Assembly (NCBI GenBank): GCA_964059195.1
Contig: CAXKWD010000002.1
Span: 162,756,559-162,820,558 of the forward strand
Origin: Ectobius pallidus
Taxonomy: Eukaryota; Arthropoda; Insecta; Blattodea; Ectobiidae
Direction of reading: 5' to 3'
Length of the DNA stretch: 64,000 bases
Shown here: piece by piece, positions 33,097-44,600 of the stretch
Layout: each line of letters opens with the position of its first letter
Position numbering within the stretch: position 1 is the first letter of the stretch
The notes under the pieces: generated by a model
Seen by the model: only the letters and a program-made list of their open reading frames with translations
The model's database searches: none
What the model was told of the DNA's origin: nothing
Position numbers and translations under genes: made by a program

Positions 33097-34726
33097 TTAG
33101 CATTATGTTGGATTCAGATTCAGATGCAAAACGAACATAGACAATTTAGCACCATCTGAGATACAAGTATTATGCTGCCCACAGAAGTTTATTCAACCGA
33201 CACGGCATGACTCAAATATTAGATTACAATAATGCATACTTGGTTTCCGAAAAACTCTGGTATACGGTATTTACCTGCCATACTAGCACACAACATAGAA
33301 TTACTATTCACTTCAGAATTTAGTTTTAACAAATAGATAATTTCTTGAGCTAGATCCTGAAGGGATCTTTCAAAATGAATATATGTGAATTAGATGAGCA
33401 TTATAGCACTCACCATCTCTTAACTGCAGAGGATCCCACACAAAACTTAAGGTACACATCTCGAAGGCAGCTTGTGGCACTCTGAGTTCACGAACGCCGC
33501 GACAGCGTACAGGTAGACCCAAACCAAGCAACCAACGTGCATGCATACCAACGAACGTTCATAAGGAAACAACCAAAGTTGTAAATAACAGACTAAACAC
33601 ACCCCGAATTTTAAAGACATTTCAAGAAGAGAGTAGAATTGGACAGATCTTGCAATAGTATCTCATGCATTCTAAGAAGGAATTCTCATGCCTGCGGCAC
33701 GAATATCTCTTGGATCCTGAATTTTGATCATATGCTTCATACATAATATGCATCCAAGGAAAATCATATTCTGGTATTAGCAATCAACAAGTCAGCCTCC
33801 ACTTCAACTCATGCAAAACTTCACAACAAGAATTAAGTTCCTGCAATGAACTTCATCCATGTATTGTCTAGTTTAACTACAACGATGGCATGCTTTAGTT
33901 AGTGAAACATTTAACTATTGTGATCAACTCCTGATTCGAGCTCAACCTTCTACACGCTATTCTGAGTTGCATCTTTCTAAAGGAAAGAAATCTTAGTGCA
34001 TCGTCTCCTTGTGCATCATTGTTAAGATGTTTTCAATTTACATTATCACCCTCATTGTGCAAATAAGGTTGGTAAAGTGCAACGTTGATATTTCATAGTT
34101 ATTGCTGGAATTGCTACATTCCCAGTTATTCGTTATGCTCCAAGTGCATTTTTGTAATCATGTCACATATTGTGAAAGGCATCACAATGTTAAGCTCATG
34201 TTCATTTGTCTAGTGCTGTTCCTTACACAGTCGCATGTAATACTTGTACTTATACTGGCGCCAAGTCGTTTACCTGTATCAAGTTCTGGTGAAATCCCTT
34301 TCATGTTCAATGATTTCTCCGCTACGTTTTTTACACGAGTATCGTTTGAATTCTCATATTGTATACCAGCAGCGACATTCCTCCTGCATCTGGTATCTCA
34401 TCGTAACATATTACTGCTTCCTATTCTACAATGAAGCAGCTATCATGCATTAGTTTTTAATTTCATACTACTTCAAACTCTGTGCAGCACCTGCGTCAAT
34501 GTTAATCTACGGTCTATCTATACTCGCTATATCAACAACAATGATCCAGCTCCAGTTAGATCCTTCGAGTCTGTACTTTGCTATACTCATGGATGGCATC
34601 TTTGGAGTTTGGCATCTCATATCTTCGGCCTGACTTAAACATTTCATCTCGTGTTTTGTCAACCTATTCAGTGTAGTGTTATTTAGAAAATTCTGTAAAT
34701 TTTGTGCCTCAGTTATGTTAGTACAA
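33097..34726. other. Unassigned non-coding stretch
   Basis: About 1.6 kb without a recognised element. The frame at 34102-34434 is hydrophobic by composition only and has no start context or domain. Confidence 0.4.
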
Positions 34727-35250
34727 ACCCTAACAGTGTTTTGTGATTAATTTGTGTCTTTCTCATTGCGAGCTCTCATATCATGGTCGCTCGAATATCA
34801 AGCTATGATTTCAGCTGCCAGAGCGCAGCAGTTGCTAGTATGATCATCATATGTGCCGTGTGTTGCGCGTGCAGTTCTTCAGTAGCCACGAGATGCTTTG
34901 TCCTCGTGTGAAAAGGAGTTTGCATCAAAGGTCGCTTGCATGGAAGCTTCGAGGCACGCTAGGCAATTGTGCCTTATTCCAACATGTTACGGTTGCGAAT
35001 TCTATAATAACAGGTGCATGCTGGGTACCTTTAGCTTTGGTATTATTTTGTGAAAGTGTAATCTTATTATACTTAGTTTTACATGCGCAAGTGCTACAAG
35101 TTATTGTCTTCAAACCTCGTGCACAAACTCGCACTAAATCTTCACAACTCATCAGCCGAGATTAATGCATAACATATTACTGCTATCAATATTATATGTA
35201 TTTAGTAATTGTGTCAGCCTATTGAAACATTTAACTCAGTAATTTAGCCA
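34727..35250 (+). repeat. Dispersed ~0.5 kb repeat, copy B
   Basis: A direct-orientation match to 15147-15672 through its whole length with scattered substitutions and small indels. It lies about 150 bp from the gypsy-like fragment, which may be coincidence. Confidence 0.7.
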
Positions 35251-35399
35251 CCTTTACAATTGCATAGAATGCTGAGTCAAGGGATTTTAGTGATAGGCAC
35301 TATATAAATTAAGACTAGTAAAGATCTTGGCTCTATTAAACCAATGGAAATTATTATGCACATCCAGCAATGGCAATTTTACTATTAATGTCTCTGTAG

Positions 35400-35808
35400 G
35401 TCAAACAGGTTGAAAATCATTACCTAGTTTGGGAACCAAAAATATTGGACGTTTTAATGATTCCTTTCTCTTGCATGTCTTGTATTTTTTTCAGAATTTG
35501 CATATGTGGGGGGGGGGCAGTAGGTAAGGTGGTAATCTTATAGGGGTATGGTCATTTAATACAATATATTCTATAAGATCGATCAACCTTAATTGATTAG
35601 CGAGAACATCCGGGTACTGCTCCACTAACCTAACAATATCTCTCTTCATACCAGAAGAGAGACATGACAGTTTGATTTTGACTGATGGTTCAACCGCAAG
35701 CAACGGGTCACTGGTGGCAGCCAAAGACTCGTAGCGACTATTATGAGATTCAAAGTAAAACAGCACCTGGCTTTTCGGATCAAAACCCAAAATGCAACAC
35801 TCCACCAC
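35400..35808 (-). pseudogene. Ty3/gypsy-like pol fragment
   Basis: Minus-strand coding remnant of an LTR retrotransposon. LVEQYPDVLANQLRLIDLIE is followed by NDHTPIRLPPYLLPPPH, the stretch that normally precedes the reverse transcriptase of Ty3/gypsy elements. After a frame change at the G-run near 35503-35512, RT-entry residues resume (IQDMQEKGIIK, then FLVPKLGNDF near 35430). No RT catalytic motif, integrase or LTR is visible. It is a short dead fragment. Confidence 0.6.
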
Positions 35809-35879
35809 TAAATATCGGGAGGCCTGGATTATTAATTCATATTGAATCTCCTACACAAAAATGACGAACTACAGACACA

Positions 35880-36215
35880 ATGACATACTTTTTAGGTAGG
35901 TAAAGTAAAGCAAAAGTAAAGTGTTCCCTATAAAGGCCATGGAGACCCAGAGGGTTGCAGGAGTTTGAGGCTCCCAGATTTTCAGACATTTGGCATTTGA
36001 AGGTGGTAAGGTTGTCAACCTTTCGCACCAGCTGCCTTTACCCCCACAATTGCTCCTGGTACTCATTTCTGTTAGAGACTGAGTCAACCTCAGGGCCAAA
36101 GTGCCACCAGAAGGATTAGGCCAATTGAAATCTCCGATATCATCAGGGATCGAACTTGTGACCTTCTGGTTTGTAGCTCAGCGCCTCAACCACTACACTA
36201 TGGTGTACCTCTTTT
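35880..36215 (-). mobile_element. tRNA-derived SINE
   Basis: On the minus strand it begins near 36210 with CACCATAGTGTAGTGGTTGA (A-box-like, as at the start of a tRNA), and about 40 bases later has AAGTTCGATCCC (B-box). These are the split RNA polymerase III promoter elements. The body then runs to about 35880. The tRNA fold is not maintained, so this is a SINE and not a tRNA gene. Confidence 0.75.
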
Positions 36216-36688
36216 GAGGTAGGCAACTTTTATAGAAAGCTTTTTTGAACTCACAAGTTTTCAGAACTTGCCTGGCAGCTTGTTCTGAAAATTTCTCATG
36301 CATTCAAGAAATTGTCACTTTCTAAACTTGATGCATTAATAACTATTTAAACAATTTTTTGTTTTGAAGCTCTGCAGTTGATAGACAAACACTTGTGGAC
36401 TTTTCTCTGAAAATTATATTTTTAACTCAAGGATCTCTAATTGTGTATTTTTTCTGAAAACTTGCAGTAGAGTTTCATTGTTGAACACAATACTTCCTGT
36501 ACTTATAGTTCTTATGATAAGGGTATGAAAGTAAAAAATATGCTGATAGCAGATTCTTGGATACGTAATTATAAAATTACACCATTCTGGTTAATAGTGG
36601 TAAGCTGAACATACTGAATAAGAGATAAGATATCTGTTTTGCTTGTACTCTGAATCAGATGCTTACAGTCTGCTTTGATTTGTTTCAG
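36216..36688. other. Intronic sequence upstream of NTPDase exon
   Basis: AT-rich, ending in a polypyrimidine tract and the acceptor TTTGTTTCAG at 36679-36688. No upstream exon of the gene is recognisable. Confidence 0.4.
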
Positions 36689-36827
36689 CTTACTGAAGAA
36701 CATGGATCACCAACTAGCCAGGCTCAGAAGACAGAGAAGGGTCCTCCACGGAGCAAGAGTTCAGGGAGAATGCAGCGTTGTTTTATGGTGTTAACAGTAT
36801 TTGTTGTGAGTTCAACATTTTTATTAG
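36689..36827 (+). CDS. ENTPD5/6: NTPDase (CD39 family) exon a: cytosolic tail and membrane anchor
   Basis: An internal exon of 139 nt between acceptor TTTCAG and donor GTGGGT, phase 0 to phase 1. It encodes a polar, basic segment (GPPRSKSSGRMQRC) followed by a hydrophobic run (FMVLTVFVVSSTFLLG), which fits a short cytosolic tail and a single N-terminal transmembrane or signal-anchor helix. The ENTPD5/ENTPD6 group and the Drosophila NTPase have one N-terminal anchor. Joining to the next exon restores one glycine codon and gives a continuous protein. The Met in GRMQRC could be the start if the upstream exon is untranslated; otherwise the start is upstream. The identity of this exon rests on its position and phase. 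Confidence 0.65.
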
Positions 36828-38465
36828 GTGGGTACAGTATATTTATTTAAGGTAACTTACTGAATAAGGAAGTGCAAACAGTTTACATCAACAGTGTTTA
36901 TTTATTGAGAAAAACTATCTCTAAAGTCAAATTCATACCATTCTGACATTCTGTGTCAGCACATGACATTATGAAGCATCAATACATTACAACACAATAT
37001 CAACCTCAAATGATAACATTGCTTTGTCGTGTTTTATGTGCTTTGTTTTATGTTGTAATAAGTGGATTTTCTTCATTGATCCAGGTTCCAATACACAGTT
37101 TTTTGTCCAGGCAAATTATAAAAACAGGAAATGGGGGAAATAATTTTATAAAGTTTTGATACTTTGGGAAAACACTTGTAGGGAGTATAGTATTAAGAAA
37201 CAGAAAAGTTCCTTCCTCTTGGGGGGGTCCCCCATCCCAACCCAACCTTAAGAAAGTTAATTTTCACAATTTTTTCAGCTTCTTACACAAAACTGTTCAC
37301 TTTTTAAAGAGAACTTCAAGATCTGGGTGTCACAACATCCATCTTGAAAGAAATTGCCTTACAGGCTTTAAAGTTTTCTGTAAGAATACTTAGATATTAA
37401 AACAGTAGATTTCTTCTTCTTTAGTGATAAACCTATAACACATTTATACTGCATGCTGTTATGATATTCTTTGTCAAACTGGCAGCCTCTGGATGTAGAG
37501 GAAAATTGTTAAAATTAAAATTAAAAAAAAAAAAGGTATTCCTTGTAAAATTCTGCATAACAAAGTCTACGCATGTTTTAAATGAGATGAATGGTTTTCC
37601 AGATATTGAAGTTGGAAGAGTATTAAAATTCTGGTACAAGAATGATGTTGGCAACTTTCGTAGCTTCCTGTTATGTAAAAAAAAAGGAAATAATTACATG
37701 GAAATGTTTTGTATAGTTTCATGATAAAATGACTAGCAGGTTCAGTATTGTAGGAAGCAGGATTAGGGGACCTGCAGAGGTCAGAAAGGGACTGGCACCA
37801 AAGAATGGAAAGGACCAGGTGCAAGTCCCCCCTCCCATTCACTCACTGCAACCCTACCTGTATCGCTGACAGAGTTGAGTTTATGTCGTGAACGTATACA
37901 ATATGTATGGGGCAATTCTGTGTTTCTAATTGTATCTTTCAATACGTTGTGTTTTGTCATGTTTTTTTGCTCTGGGTTAAGAGCAAAATAATGTTATAGA
38001 TCAATAGAATCAACAACCTTATTCTTTGCAAAAATTTTGGATTCCTAAAATTATTTCATCACCCACCTCTTTAGTTCTCAACTTATAGTTCTCAAATAAA
38101 TAGATTTGTTTAAGGATTAAGTTTGAAAGTGTAGAGTTTAGTACATTTTAGCCAGTGATTTAGGAGTAACACTTGTTGTGTCATTAGAAAATAGAATTAG
38201 AAAAATAGAATTAGAAAATAGAATTAGAATATAAACAGATAAGATCCTTTTTTTATATAAGTTGTCAATTTACTCAGATCAACATAACTTAGGTATTAGC
38301 TTATTTTATGGTCCTTCAGCTTACGATACTGTCACTCTACTGACTTAGCTTACCAGAGATTGTGACAGAGTGGCAGATGGAATCTTTCTACTTATGTTAC
38401 TGTGATCAGTTTCAGTGTGAAATATTTTTTAGTTACATAATATTTCATTCAAGAAAGTCAATCTC
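36828..38465. other. NTPDase intron, first part
   Basis: Non-coding sequence. The open frames at 36953-37842 are on both strands with no domain. A short AATAGAATTAGA tandem repeat lies at 38184-38232. Confidence 0.5.
38184..38232. repeat. Short tandem repeat (AATAGAATTAGA-like)
   Basis: About four imperfect copies of a 12-18 bp A-rich unit. Confidence 0.7.
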
Positions 38466-38469
38466 TTAA

Positions 38470-38885
38470 GGGGGTCTAATGAGAGTGATTTCTTCTGCTT
38501 CTGAGTCATGACCTCTGGCTAGCTCCATTGGTAACGTAGCAGTGCTTTAACGTAAAGATCTCAGGCTCATTTTCTTGTAACGTCAGCATAAACATATGGT
38601 GCTTCATATCTCTAAGGGACAGGCTGCCGCCTGACTGCTCTGTTATCTACACTTCTACCATGGTATATATCTACTTATCTACCATTGACAGGTGGTAGGA
38701 CTGGGGGCATGTGGTCAGCTACTTCTTTATCAAGTAGCTCCTCAGTTTGTGTCTCAAGGCTGAGTGCACCTCATTCCAGACCTTTCTACCTCAAAAAAAT
38801 CCGAGGAGGTACTAGGAAACGAACCCAGACCAACGAATCCATAATCAGCAATCCTAACCACTAGCCCATGCAGGCAGTCGAGTGA
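38470..38885 (-). mobile_element. tRNA-derived SINE-like repeat
   Basis: On the minus strand, from 38885: GGGCTAGTGGTTAGGATTGC (A-box-like) and, about 35 bases on, GGTCTGGGTTCGTTTCC (B-box-like). An A/T-rich stretch and a body extending to about 38700 follow; the remainder to 38470 may be body or a second element. Confidence 0.55.
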
Positions 38886-39067
38886 AGATATTAATATTTT
38901 TAATTCTGACTTTTCATGCAATTGGTATGAAACCCTGCAAGGATATAAGAATTCCAAGCATCTCAGCTAACATCAACGGAAAAAAATGAAATAAATTTCC
39001 ATGAATATCTTCTAATAGTTATGTCTGTACTTAAAGAAGTAATGTTCTGTAGTGTTTTCATTTGTAG

Positions 39068-39235
39068 GTGCATATTTTGATGTATTGCCATGGAGTACTT
39101 ACAAACATGCAACAAATGCTATGGATAAGGTAGCATTTGTCCTGGGATTACAGAAACATTCTTATGCAGTTATCATTGATGCAGGCAGTACAGGATCTCG
39201 AGTACTTGCTTTTACATTCCATGAATCTATTACAG
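39068..39235 (+). CDS. ENTPD5/6: NTPDase exon b: stalk and apyrase conserved region 1
   Basis: An exon of 168 nt between acceptor TTTGTAG and donor GTAAGC, phase 1 to phase 1. It encodes the end of the membrane anchor and a lumenal stalk, then HSYAVIIDAGSTGSRVLAF. DAGSTGSR is apyrase conserved region 1, the first nucleotide-phosphate-binding loop of the GDA1/CD39 superfamily, which hydrolyses nucleoside di- and triphosphates with Ca or Mg. The motif is intact and there are no stops, so the gene is probably functional. The resemblance is to ENTPD5/6-type enzymes, which act in the secretory pathway or outside the cell and prefer UDP and GDP; that preference is family knowledge. The following 19.6 kb intron is full of transposons. 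Confidence 0.85.
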
Positions 39236-39256
39236 GTAAGCTTTATTTTTGTATTA

Positions 39257-40005
39257 CCGTATGTATCTGAATATAAGCCGCACTTTTTTTCCTAGATTAA
39301 GCCCAGCAAAATATGCCTGCAGCTTAAAATCGCATACAAGTGTTTTTACGCAATAATGGTAAAAATGAGCACAATTTTACCGGTTGATCCATCGTAGCTG
39401 GTTCCCCTCCTTTAAGCACCGCCACCTATCGATTATCTTGAAACTCCAGGACTATCTATATATTAATCAATTTAACATCGAAAATATATTGATTTTAATC
39501 AAAGCATCGTAGAAGATGCTTAAAAGCATGCAAGCAAGTGATGTTTTGCGCATGTTGACATTTTTATAGCGGTATTACAAAATATGCATGAATTATGAGC
39601 AGCTCAGAAGTAAAACAATGCTATAACTATGGGAATGTGAATAATGGTCATTTTGAACTGATGGTAACTGAAAGTGCAGTTATGAAAAATAGAAAAATCG
39701 TGCAAAATTCAACACTGAAAGTCATATAAAGTGTAAAGTACTGATTCCTGTTTTCTTTTCTGTCAGTTTTATTTTCTGTCATTTATATTTCATTATATTA
39801 AATAAAATTAGAATTTCATAACTTAAGTCAGCTGATACTTTCTTTTTCTTATTTCAGGCCTATTTCAGCTAAGAAATGTGTTACTTTAATATTATGAAAA
39901 TGAGGCAATTTATTTTTTCAGTTTGGGGTTAATTTAATTATATTTCCTTTACTTTACTGCTAAAAACGCAGGTGCGGCTTAAATCAGGGGCGTATTATAT
40001 TATGG
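39257..40005. mobile_element. TA-flanked MITE with CCGTATG/CCATAAT ends (749 bp)
   Basis: The left end CCGTATGTATCTGAATATAA followed by GCCGCAC pairs with the right end (GTGCGGCTTAAATCAG and then a tip ending ATTATGG). TA flanks both sides (39255-39256, 40006-40007). No coding. It lies 20 bp after the donor of exon b, inside the intron. Confidence 0.65.
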
Positions 40006-40012
40006 TATTATT

Positions 40013-40013
<1 letters not shown>

Positions 40014-40053
<40 letters not shown>
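40014..40053. repeat. (ATT)n microsatellite
   Basis: About 40 bp of perfect ATT repeats next to the MITE end. Confidence 0.95.
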
Positions 40054-40054
<1 letters not shown>

Positions 40055-40159
40055 TAATAATTTATATTTCAACATGACAAGTTCATATTTACTAGACATT
40101 AGAAATAGATGATTTTAGTAATGCAAACATTGTTTTACAAGTTTCTTTTCAGTGTCTTG

Positions 40160-40376
40160 AGTCTGCCACCATGGGTGAGTTGGTAGCGTGACTGCCTGCC
40201 ACCCTGGCTGGCCGGGTCCGATTCCTGGCTGAGTCAGGGATGGGAAATTTCTTTCGTGGGTCAGGACTGGTGTTGTGTCCCTCATTCCCATCCCACCTAA
40301 AATTTGCTGTTATCTTACTTCCCTTATCACTAGGAATAGGGATCCTGGAATTTTGAGAAAGGAATTTTCCACAAAG

Positions 40377-40380
<4 letters not shown>
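40160..40380 (+). mobile_element. tRNA-derived SINE
   Basis: ATGGGTGAGTTGGTAGCGTG (A-box-like) and GGTCCGATTCC (B-box-like) occur 34 bases apart at 40171-40227. A ~150 bp body follows, and an AT dinucleotide tail (40381-40407). Sense to the NTPDase gene. Confidence 0.75.

Positions 40381-40407
<27 letters not shown>
40381..40407. repeat. (AT)n microsatellite / SINE tail
   Basis: A perfect TA dinucleotide run directly after the SINE body. Confidence 0.9.
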
Positions 40408-40408
<1 letters not shown>

Positions 40409-40879
40409 CCTATAATAGGCTATACTGAGTAGAACAGAGTCTGATCTTTGCAATACCATATTAATGCATCGGAATTATAGCAAGATCAATGTACATTATG
40501 CACAGGGTCTGGAAAAAGATTATGTCACGCAGCAGAAAGCTGGTTTGTGGAGATGCCAAAACTAAACATTGCGAACTAACATAATAAGCAATGAACTATT
40601 ACGGCAAAACTATAAAAAGCAGTAAGTATTTGTTCAATCCCAATACAGGGAAGAAAGTGTTTTATCACTCACCCATTTTACTGACTGCCGTAGAACATCA
40701 GAGAGGAGGTTTTTTGATCACTACATTCTCTTACAACACAAAATGACACACGGCGCCGAGAGCCGCTGTGCTTGACCCCTGCAAGGAAGGTGAGACCAGC
40801 ACGCGCATGCTCAGGAAAACGAGCAAGAAACAAAATTCAGAGCACGTTAAGAAATCCACGCAAACCAAACCTTTAGCTG
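40408..40879. other. NTPDase intron, unassigned part
   Basis: No recognisable element. Part of the open frame 40768-41049 lies here, but its first half has no family resemblance. Confidence 0.35.
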
Positions 40880-41921
40880 CTTCATTATGTTTTAGTAACA
40901 ATGATCTGTATACGTTAGAAACCAACTTAGAAACTATTACTAATTCTGTAGGCCAGTACTTTAATAATGCTAAATTGTCTGTTAATGCAAAGAAAATTGA
41001 ACTAATTCTTTTTGAGTCCATTTTTTCTACCTCACTTAAGCATAGGTGATCAAACCATAGATGCAACTAATGAAGTAAATTTTTTTAGGTTTTATTGTTG
41101 ATAAGAATAGTCATATTTAAAAAATAGAAAAAAAGATTAGTAAAGGGCCTTTTGTATTAAGAAATGTAATTAAATACGACTCAATCAATACTGGCAAATT
41201 AGTTTATTTTTCACTAATTTATTCACACTTTGTATATGGAATCAAACTGTGGGGAAATTCATCTAAATATCAATAAAAATTTTATTTCTGAAGAAAAGGG
41301 CATTCCACAGAGGAATTCATGCCGGGAAATCTTTAAAAATCTCTCTCTCCCGACTTCCTAGTATTTTTATTTTAAGAACCATTCTATTGTATTTAATTAC
41401 CAACCCAATGATGTCCAAAATTTAGCTGCACACAAATACAATATAAGGGGGAAAATGACTCCATTGTTAAAAAACATCATCTCAATTATTTGAAGAAAAA
41501 CCAAGCTACATTTGTATGAAATTTTTCAATAAACTCCCAGTTAGAATTAAAAATATCAAACAGCCTAGTAGATTTAAATCTGAATTAACAAAATATCTTA
41601 CTAGCTTTTTACTCCCTGGATGAATTTCTTGAAGATCCTAGTTTTAGAAATACAGTGTGTCCAGCTTAAACGTATATTTCATTATTTTATTACTTGACAA
41701 GTATTGTTGATATTTACACCTGGTTTCCTTCTACAGGTTAGGTAACTCAAACTGTTTCTTGTGTACATCGCAGGAGTGTACATTGCGTACTCGCATGCGC
41801 AAACTACGTGGAAATAGCCAATTAGCATCAGTAGCCATGTGGACTCCACTTCAAAAGGCATTCTGTGTGCTTGCTCTCGTGGAGTTGAAATCTGTTACGC
41901 AGGTACAACGTCGATTTCGGC

Positions 41922-42440
41922 GTGAATATCAACTGCAACCAACCAACCAACGATGTTCCAACGTACGTAACAATCATGAAATGGGACAGATGCCTTCGTG
42001 AAACTGGGAGTTTGATTTCAAAGTCGGGTCGCTACACCAAGCGCGCTGTTCCAGTGGCTGATGTTGAATTAATCCGTACGTCTTTCCAAAGGAGCCCCCG
42101 TAATTTCATCCGACGAGCAAGCACAAAGCTAAATTTACCTCGTTTGACAGTACACGATGTCGTCCATAAAAGGTTGCGCCTACGGGCGTACAAACTTCAA
42201 CTTCGTCACCAAATCAAACCTGAAGACAAGCCGCGACGGAGGGCATTTGCTGAGACAATTCTGGCAAAAATTGATGAAAATGAGGCATTCCTCGATATGG
42301 TTTGTTTCTCGGACGAGGCTACATTCCACACTTCCGGGAAGGTTAACAAACACAATTGCCGCATATGGGGGACGGATCATCCTCACACAGTGGTAGAGTA
42401 TGAACGAAACTCCCCGAAACTCAATGTGTGGTGTGCATTG
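41922..42440 (+). pseudogene. Mariner transposase, N-terminal half
   Basis: The coding sequence begins earlier in another frame: 41759-41921 carries a first helix-turn-helix (MWTPLQKAFCVLALVELKSV), and a frame change near 41920-41945 leads to the second part. That part holds the second DNA-binding domain (VAD-VELIRTSFQRSPRNFIRR, about residue 48 on, and LTVHDVVHKRLRLRAYKLQ), then the first catalytic segment DMVCFSDEATFHTSGKVN (about 125) with its Asp. The frame is cut after NVWCAL at 42440 by an insertion. The second half continues in register at 43829. Confidence 0.8.
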
Positions 42441-43824
42441 TATAACCGTTCGTCGTTTAGGCCACTAAGTTGGGTAGCTATTTATAACCGTTCGTCGTTT
42501 AGAGCCTTATGATTGGGAGTCGTTTATAACCGTAGGGGGGGTTTAGATGATTAGTGCTTTAGTTCGGATTAAAATAAGGGGTGCCGGGCGTCGTACTCAG
42601 GGGTAGTTGTAAGCTTGAGAACTCTTATCCAGGGAAGTGGCTAGAGAAGATCAAGATAAACAGTCAAGGGGCGGTGTCAGGAACTGTGGTAACTAAAAGT
42701 TGATGTGCTCTTTTCAAATTGATATATATTTTCCAAAGTTTAGTCTTTTCTGAAATGCTGAATTAATCGATTTAGTTCTATTAGATGATGTAAGTTCTGA
42801 TATTTATGAGTATTTAGTACGTCGTTGTAGTTCGTAAGTAACACTTTGTAACTTGCTAAAATGTAATAATAATTACTTCACTTGTACGCGCTGTTGAAAA
42901 CTTCTATTTACTTTCACATATAATCTCTCGTTGTTTCTATTTATATCGCGCGGATAATAATATTCAATCTTACGTTCACAATTAATGTTTCGTAATAATA
43001 AAATCAATGTCTCTATCAAATTATATAAATTACACGCTTCGACGCTGCTAAGAAATTCTATTTATATCGCGCGGATAATAATGTTCAAATATCAATATAT
43101 TGCGAAGTTACTTTAGTCTAATAATATTTAACGTAGTCGTTTGTCTGAAGTGTGTCTTGAAGGTCTTTAGTCTGTGCTGTCGTATGATCAATAGATGACG
43201 AGATGTGCGTGCCTTGTGCTAATATCTTTGTAGGGGGTAGTGGGGGTAAGTAGTTCCAATTGGTTGTGTCAATGTTTGAGTTTTCTCTGATTGGTGTAAA
43301 ACAGTTTGTTCTGCTATACACTTTAAAATATATTCCGTTTTTCTTCGTTAGAACCGGCAAGTTGCGTGGGTCATTAATTACTTGAAATGTCAAAATCTTC
43401 TCGGCTCCAGGGAGTCTGCTTTAGCGGAAGTGGGCGGTGCTGGGTTTATGTTTTTATCAATAACTCTGATAACTGAAAGTTATCATAGTTCTGGTTATTT
43501 AATCCTGATGGGCTATTTTATTGTGCTTCTAACGGTATTAATTTGTAGTGGGTGTAATAAAAATGAAAAGAGTTATTAATGTTTTTATATTAAAATGATG
43601 GAAAGAGTTAATAAAAAGTTACGTGTAATATATCAAACTGTAGGGGATGTTGTTGGCTATTGATGGGTGTAATTGGTTTCATTGTCACTTTTTCCTTAAT
43701 GGAGTAATTACTGTTTGAAGTTAGGTGTTATGTGTGGAAGTCTAAACAGTAGGGGGCGTATTGTCAGTCGTACAGGGGCTATATATGAGATTGTCGTCTG
43801 AGCTGAGTACAAAGTATGGTTACA
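42441..43824. mobile_element. Unclassified 1384 bp insertion in the mariner gene
   Basis: ATTG is duplicated on both sides (42437-42440 and 43825-43828), so the boundaries are exact. The ends are TATAACCGTTCG and GGTTACA, only weakly inverted. Three copies of a TATAACCG motif lie at 42441, 42483 and 42525, about 42 bp apart. A 30+ bp direct repeat (CTATTTATATCGCGCGGATA) occurs at 42937 and 43058. There is no credible coding region: the minus-strand frame 43118-43393 has no domain. A 4 bp duplication is compatible with several DNA transposon families or a solo LTR, but TG...CA ends are lacking. Confidence 0.6.
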
Positions 43825-43828
43825 ATTG

Positions 43829-44272
43829 ATGGACAGAATCATAGGCCCGTTCTTTTTCGCGGAGCCTACTGTTAATGCAAGAACATACCTAGACATCTTG
43901 CAGTTGCATGCTGTGCCACAACTTCCTCCTAACATGATCTTCCAACAAGATGGGGCGCCATGCCATTATGCGGAAATTGTGAGAGAGTTCTTGGATAATG
44001 AGTTCCCTCAACACTGGATTGGGCGAGGTAGTCCTTCAAGTGCTTGGCCCCCTAGAAGCCCAGACATTACGCCACTCGATTTTTTTCTGTGGGGGTTCGT
44101 CAAGAATCAAGTTTACCAGACACCAGTTCGTGATCTACCAGATCTGCACCATCGCATTGTTGCAGCTGTCGAAAATGTTACACCTGCAATGCTGCAAAAC
44201 ACATGGAGAGAGATGGAATACAGATTGGACGTCTGTCACGCCACTAATGGTGCTCATATCGATGTTTATTAG
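43829..44272 (+). pseudogene. Mariner transposase, C-terminal half
   Basis: Continuation of the split transposase. RIIGPFFFAEPTVNARTYL leads to FQQDGAPCHYA (second catalytic Asp). WPPRSPDITPLDFFLWG holds the third Asp, with 37 residues between the two, so the triad is DD37D. A C-terminal region (RDLPDLHHRIVAAVENV, then YRLDVCHATNGAHID) ends at TAG 44270-44272. The half has no stop. It belongs to a mariner branch common in arthropods; the exact subfamily is not determined. Confidence 0.85.
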
Positions 44273-44600
44273 GTTAGTAAAAAACATTTTGAGTTACTCT
44301 ACCCATAGAAGCAAACAGATTGTAAATATCAGCAATACTTGTCAAGTAATAAAATAATGAAATGTTATACGTTTAAGCCGGACACACTGTAGCTTCTGTG
44401 TAGAATATGTGTAATGAATGTAAATACTTTTGTAATATGTAATGTAAACACCTTTGTACCTTAATTTATGTAAAAATTTTCACTGTTACACTATCTACCT
44501 ATTGACGATGATCTTTTGTTTGTCCTTGTAAATACTGTAAATAACACATAATTTCACTGTAAATAACACATAAAATTTTAATTTGAGTTTCAAAACGACC

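Larger units (their letters stand above)
41653..44389 (+). mobile_element. Mariner-type (DD37D) element, interrupted
   Basis: The tips CAGTGTGTCCAGCTTAAACG and CGTTTAAGCCGGACACACTG are near-perfect inverted repeats flanked by TA (41651-41652 and 44390-44391). The repeat continues inward through a TTATTACTTGACAAGTATTG block on both sides. One transposase is inside, cut in two by a 1384 bp insertion. Without the insertion the element is about 1.35 kb, a typical mariner size. Confidence 0.85.
40880..44600 (+). mobile_element. CR1/jockey-group LINE 3' remnant, split by a mariner
   Basis: Decayed RT C-terminal coding sequence is spread over 40880-41640 with many stops: AKLSVNAKKIELILF (about 40970), then a GFIVDKN-like block, YSHFVYGIKLWGNSS (about 41220) and AAHKYNIRGK (about 41430). 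These blocks resemble the part after RT motif C in the intact LINE at 21600-25560. After the mariner (41653-44389) an A/T-rich 3' UTR follows, ending in short tandem units (ACTGTAAATAACACATAA, 44546-44575). It is an old, inactive fragment. Confidence 0.6.

Noticed and set aside
35880..36215. Possible tRNA gene
   Set aside because: A and B boxes are present, but no cloverleaf can be closed and a long non-tRNA body follows, so it is a SINE. The same reasoning applies to 38470-38885 and 40160-40380.
43118..43393. 91-codon minus-strand frame inside the unclassified insertion
   Set aside because: No recognisable domain, no conserved motif, and the other strand is equally open in places.
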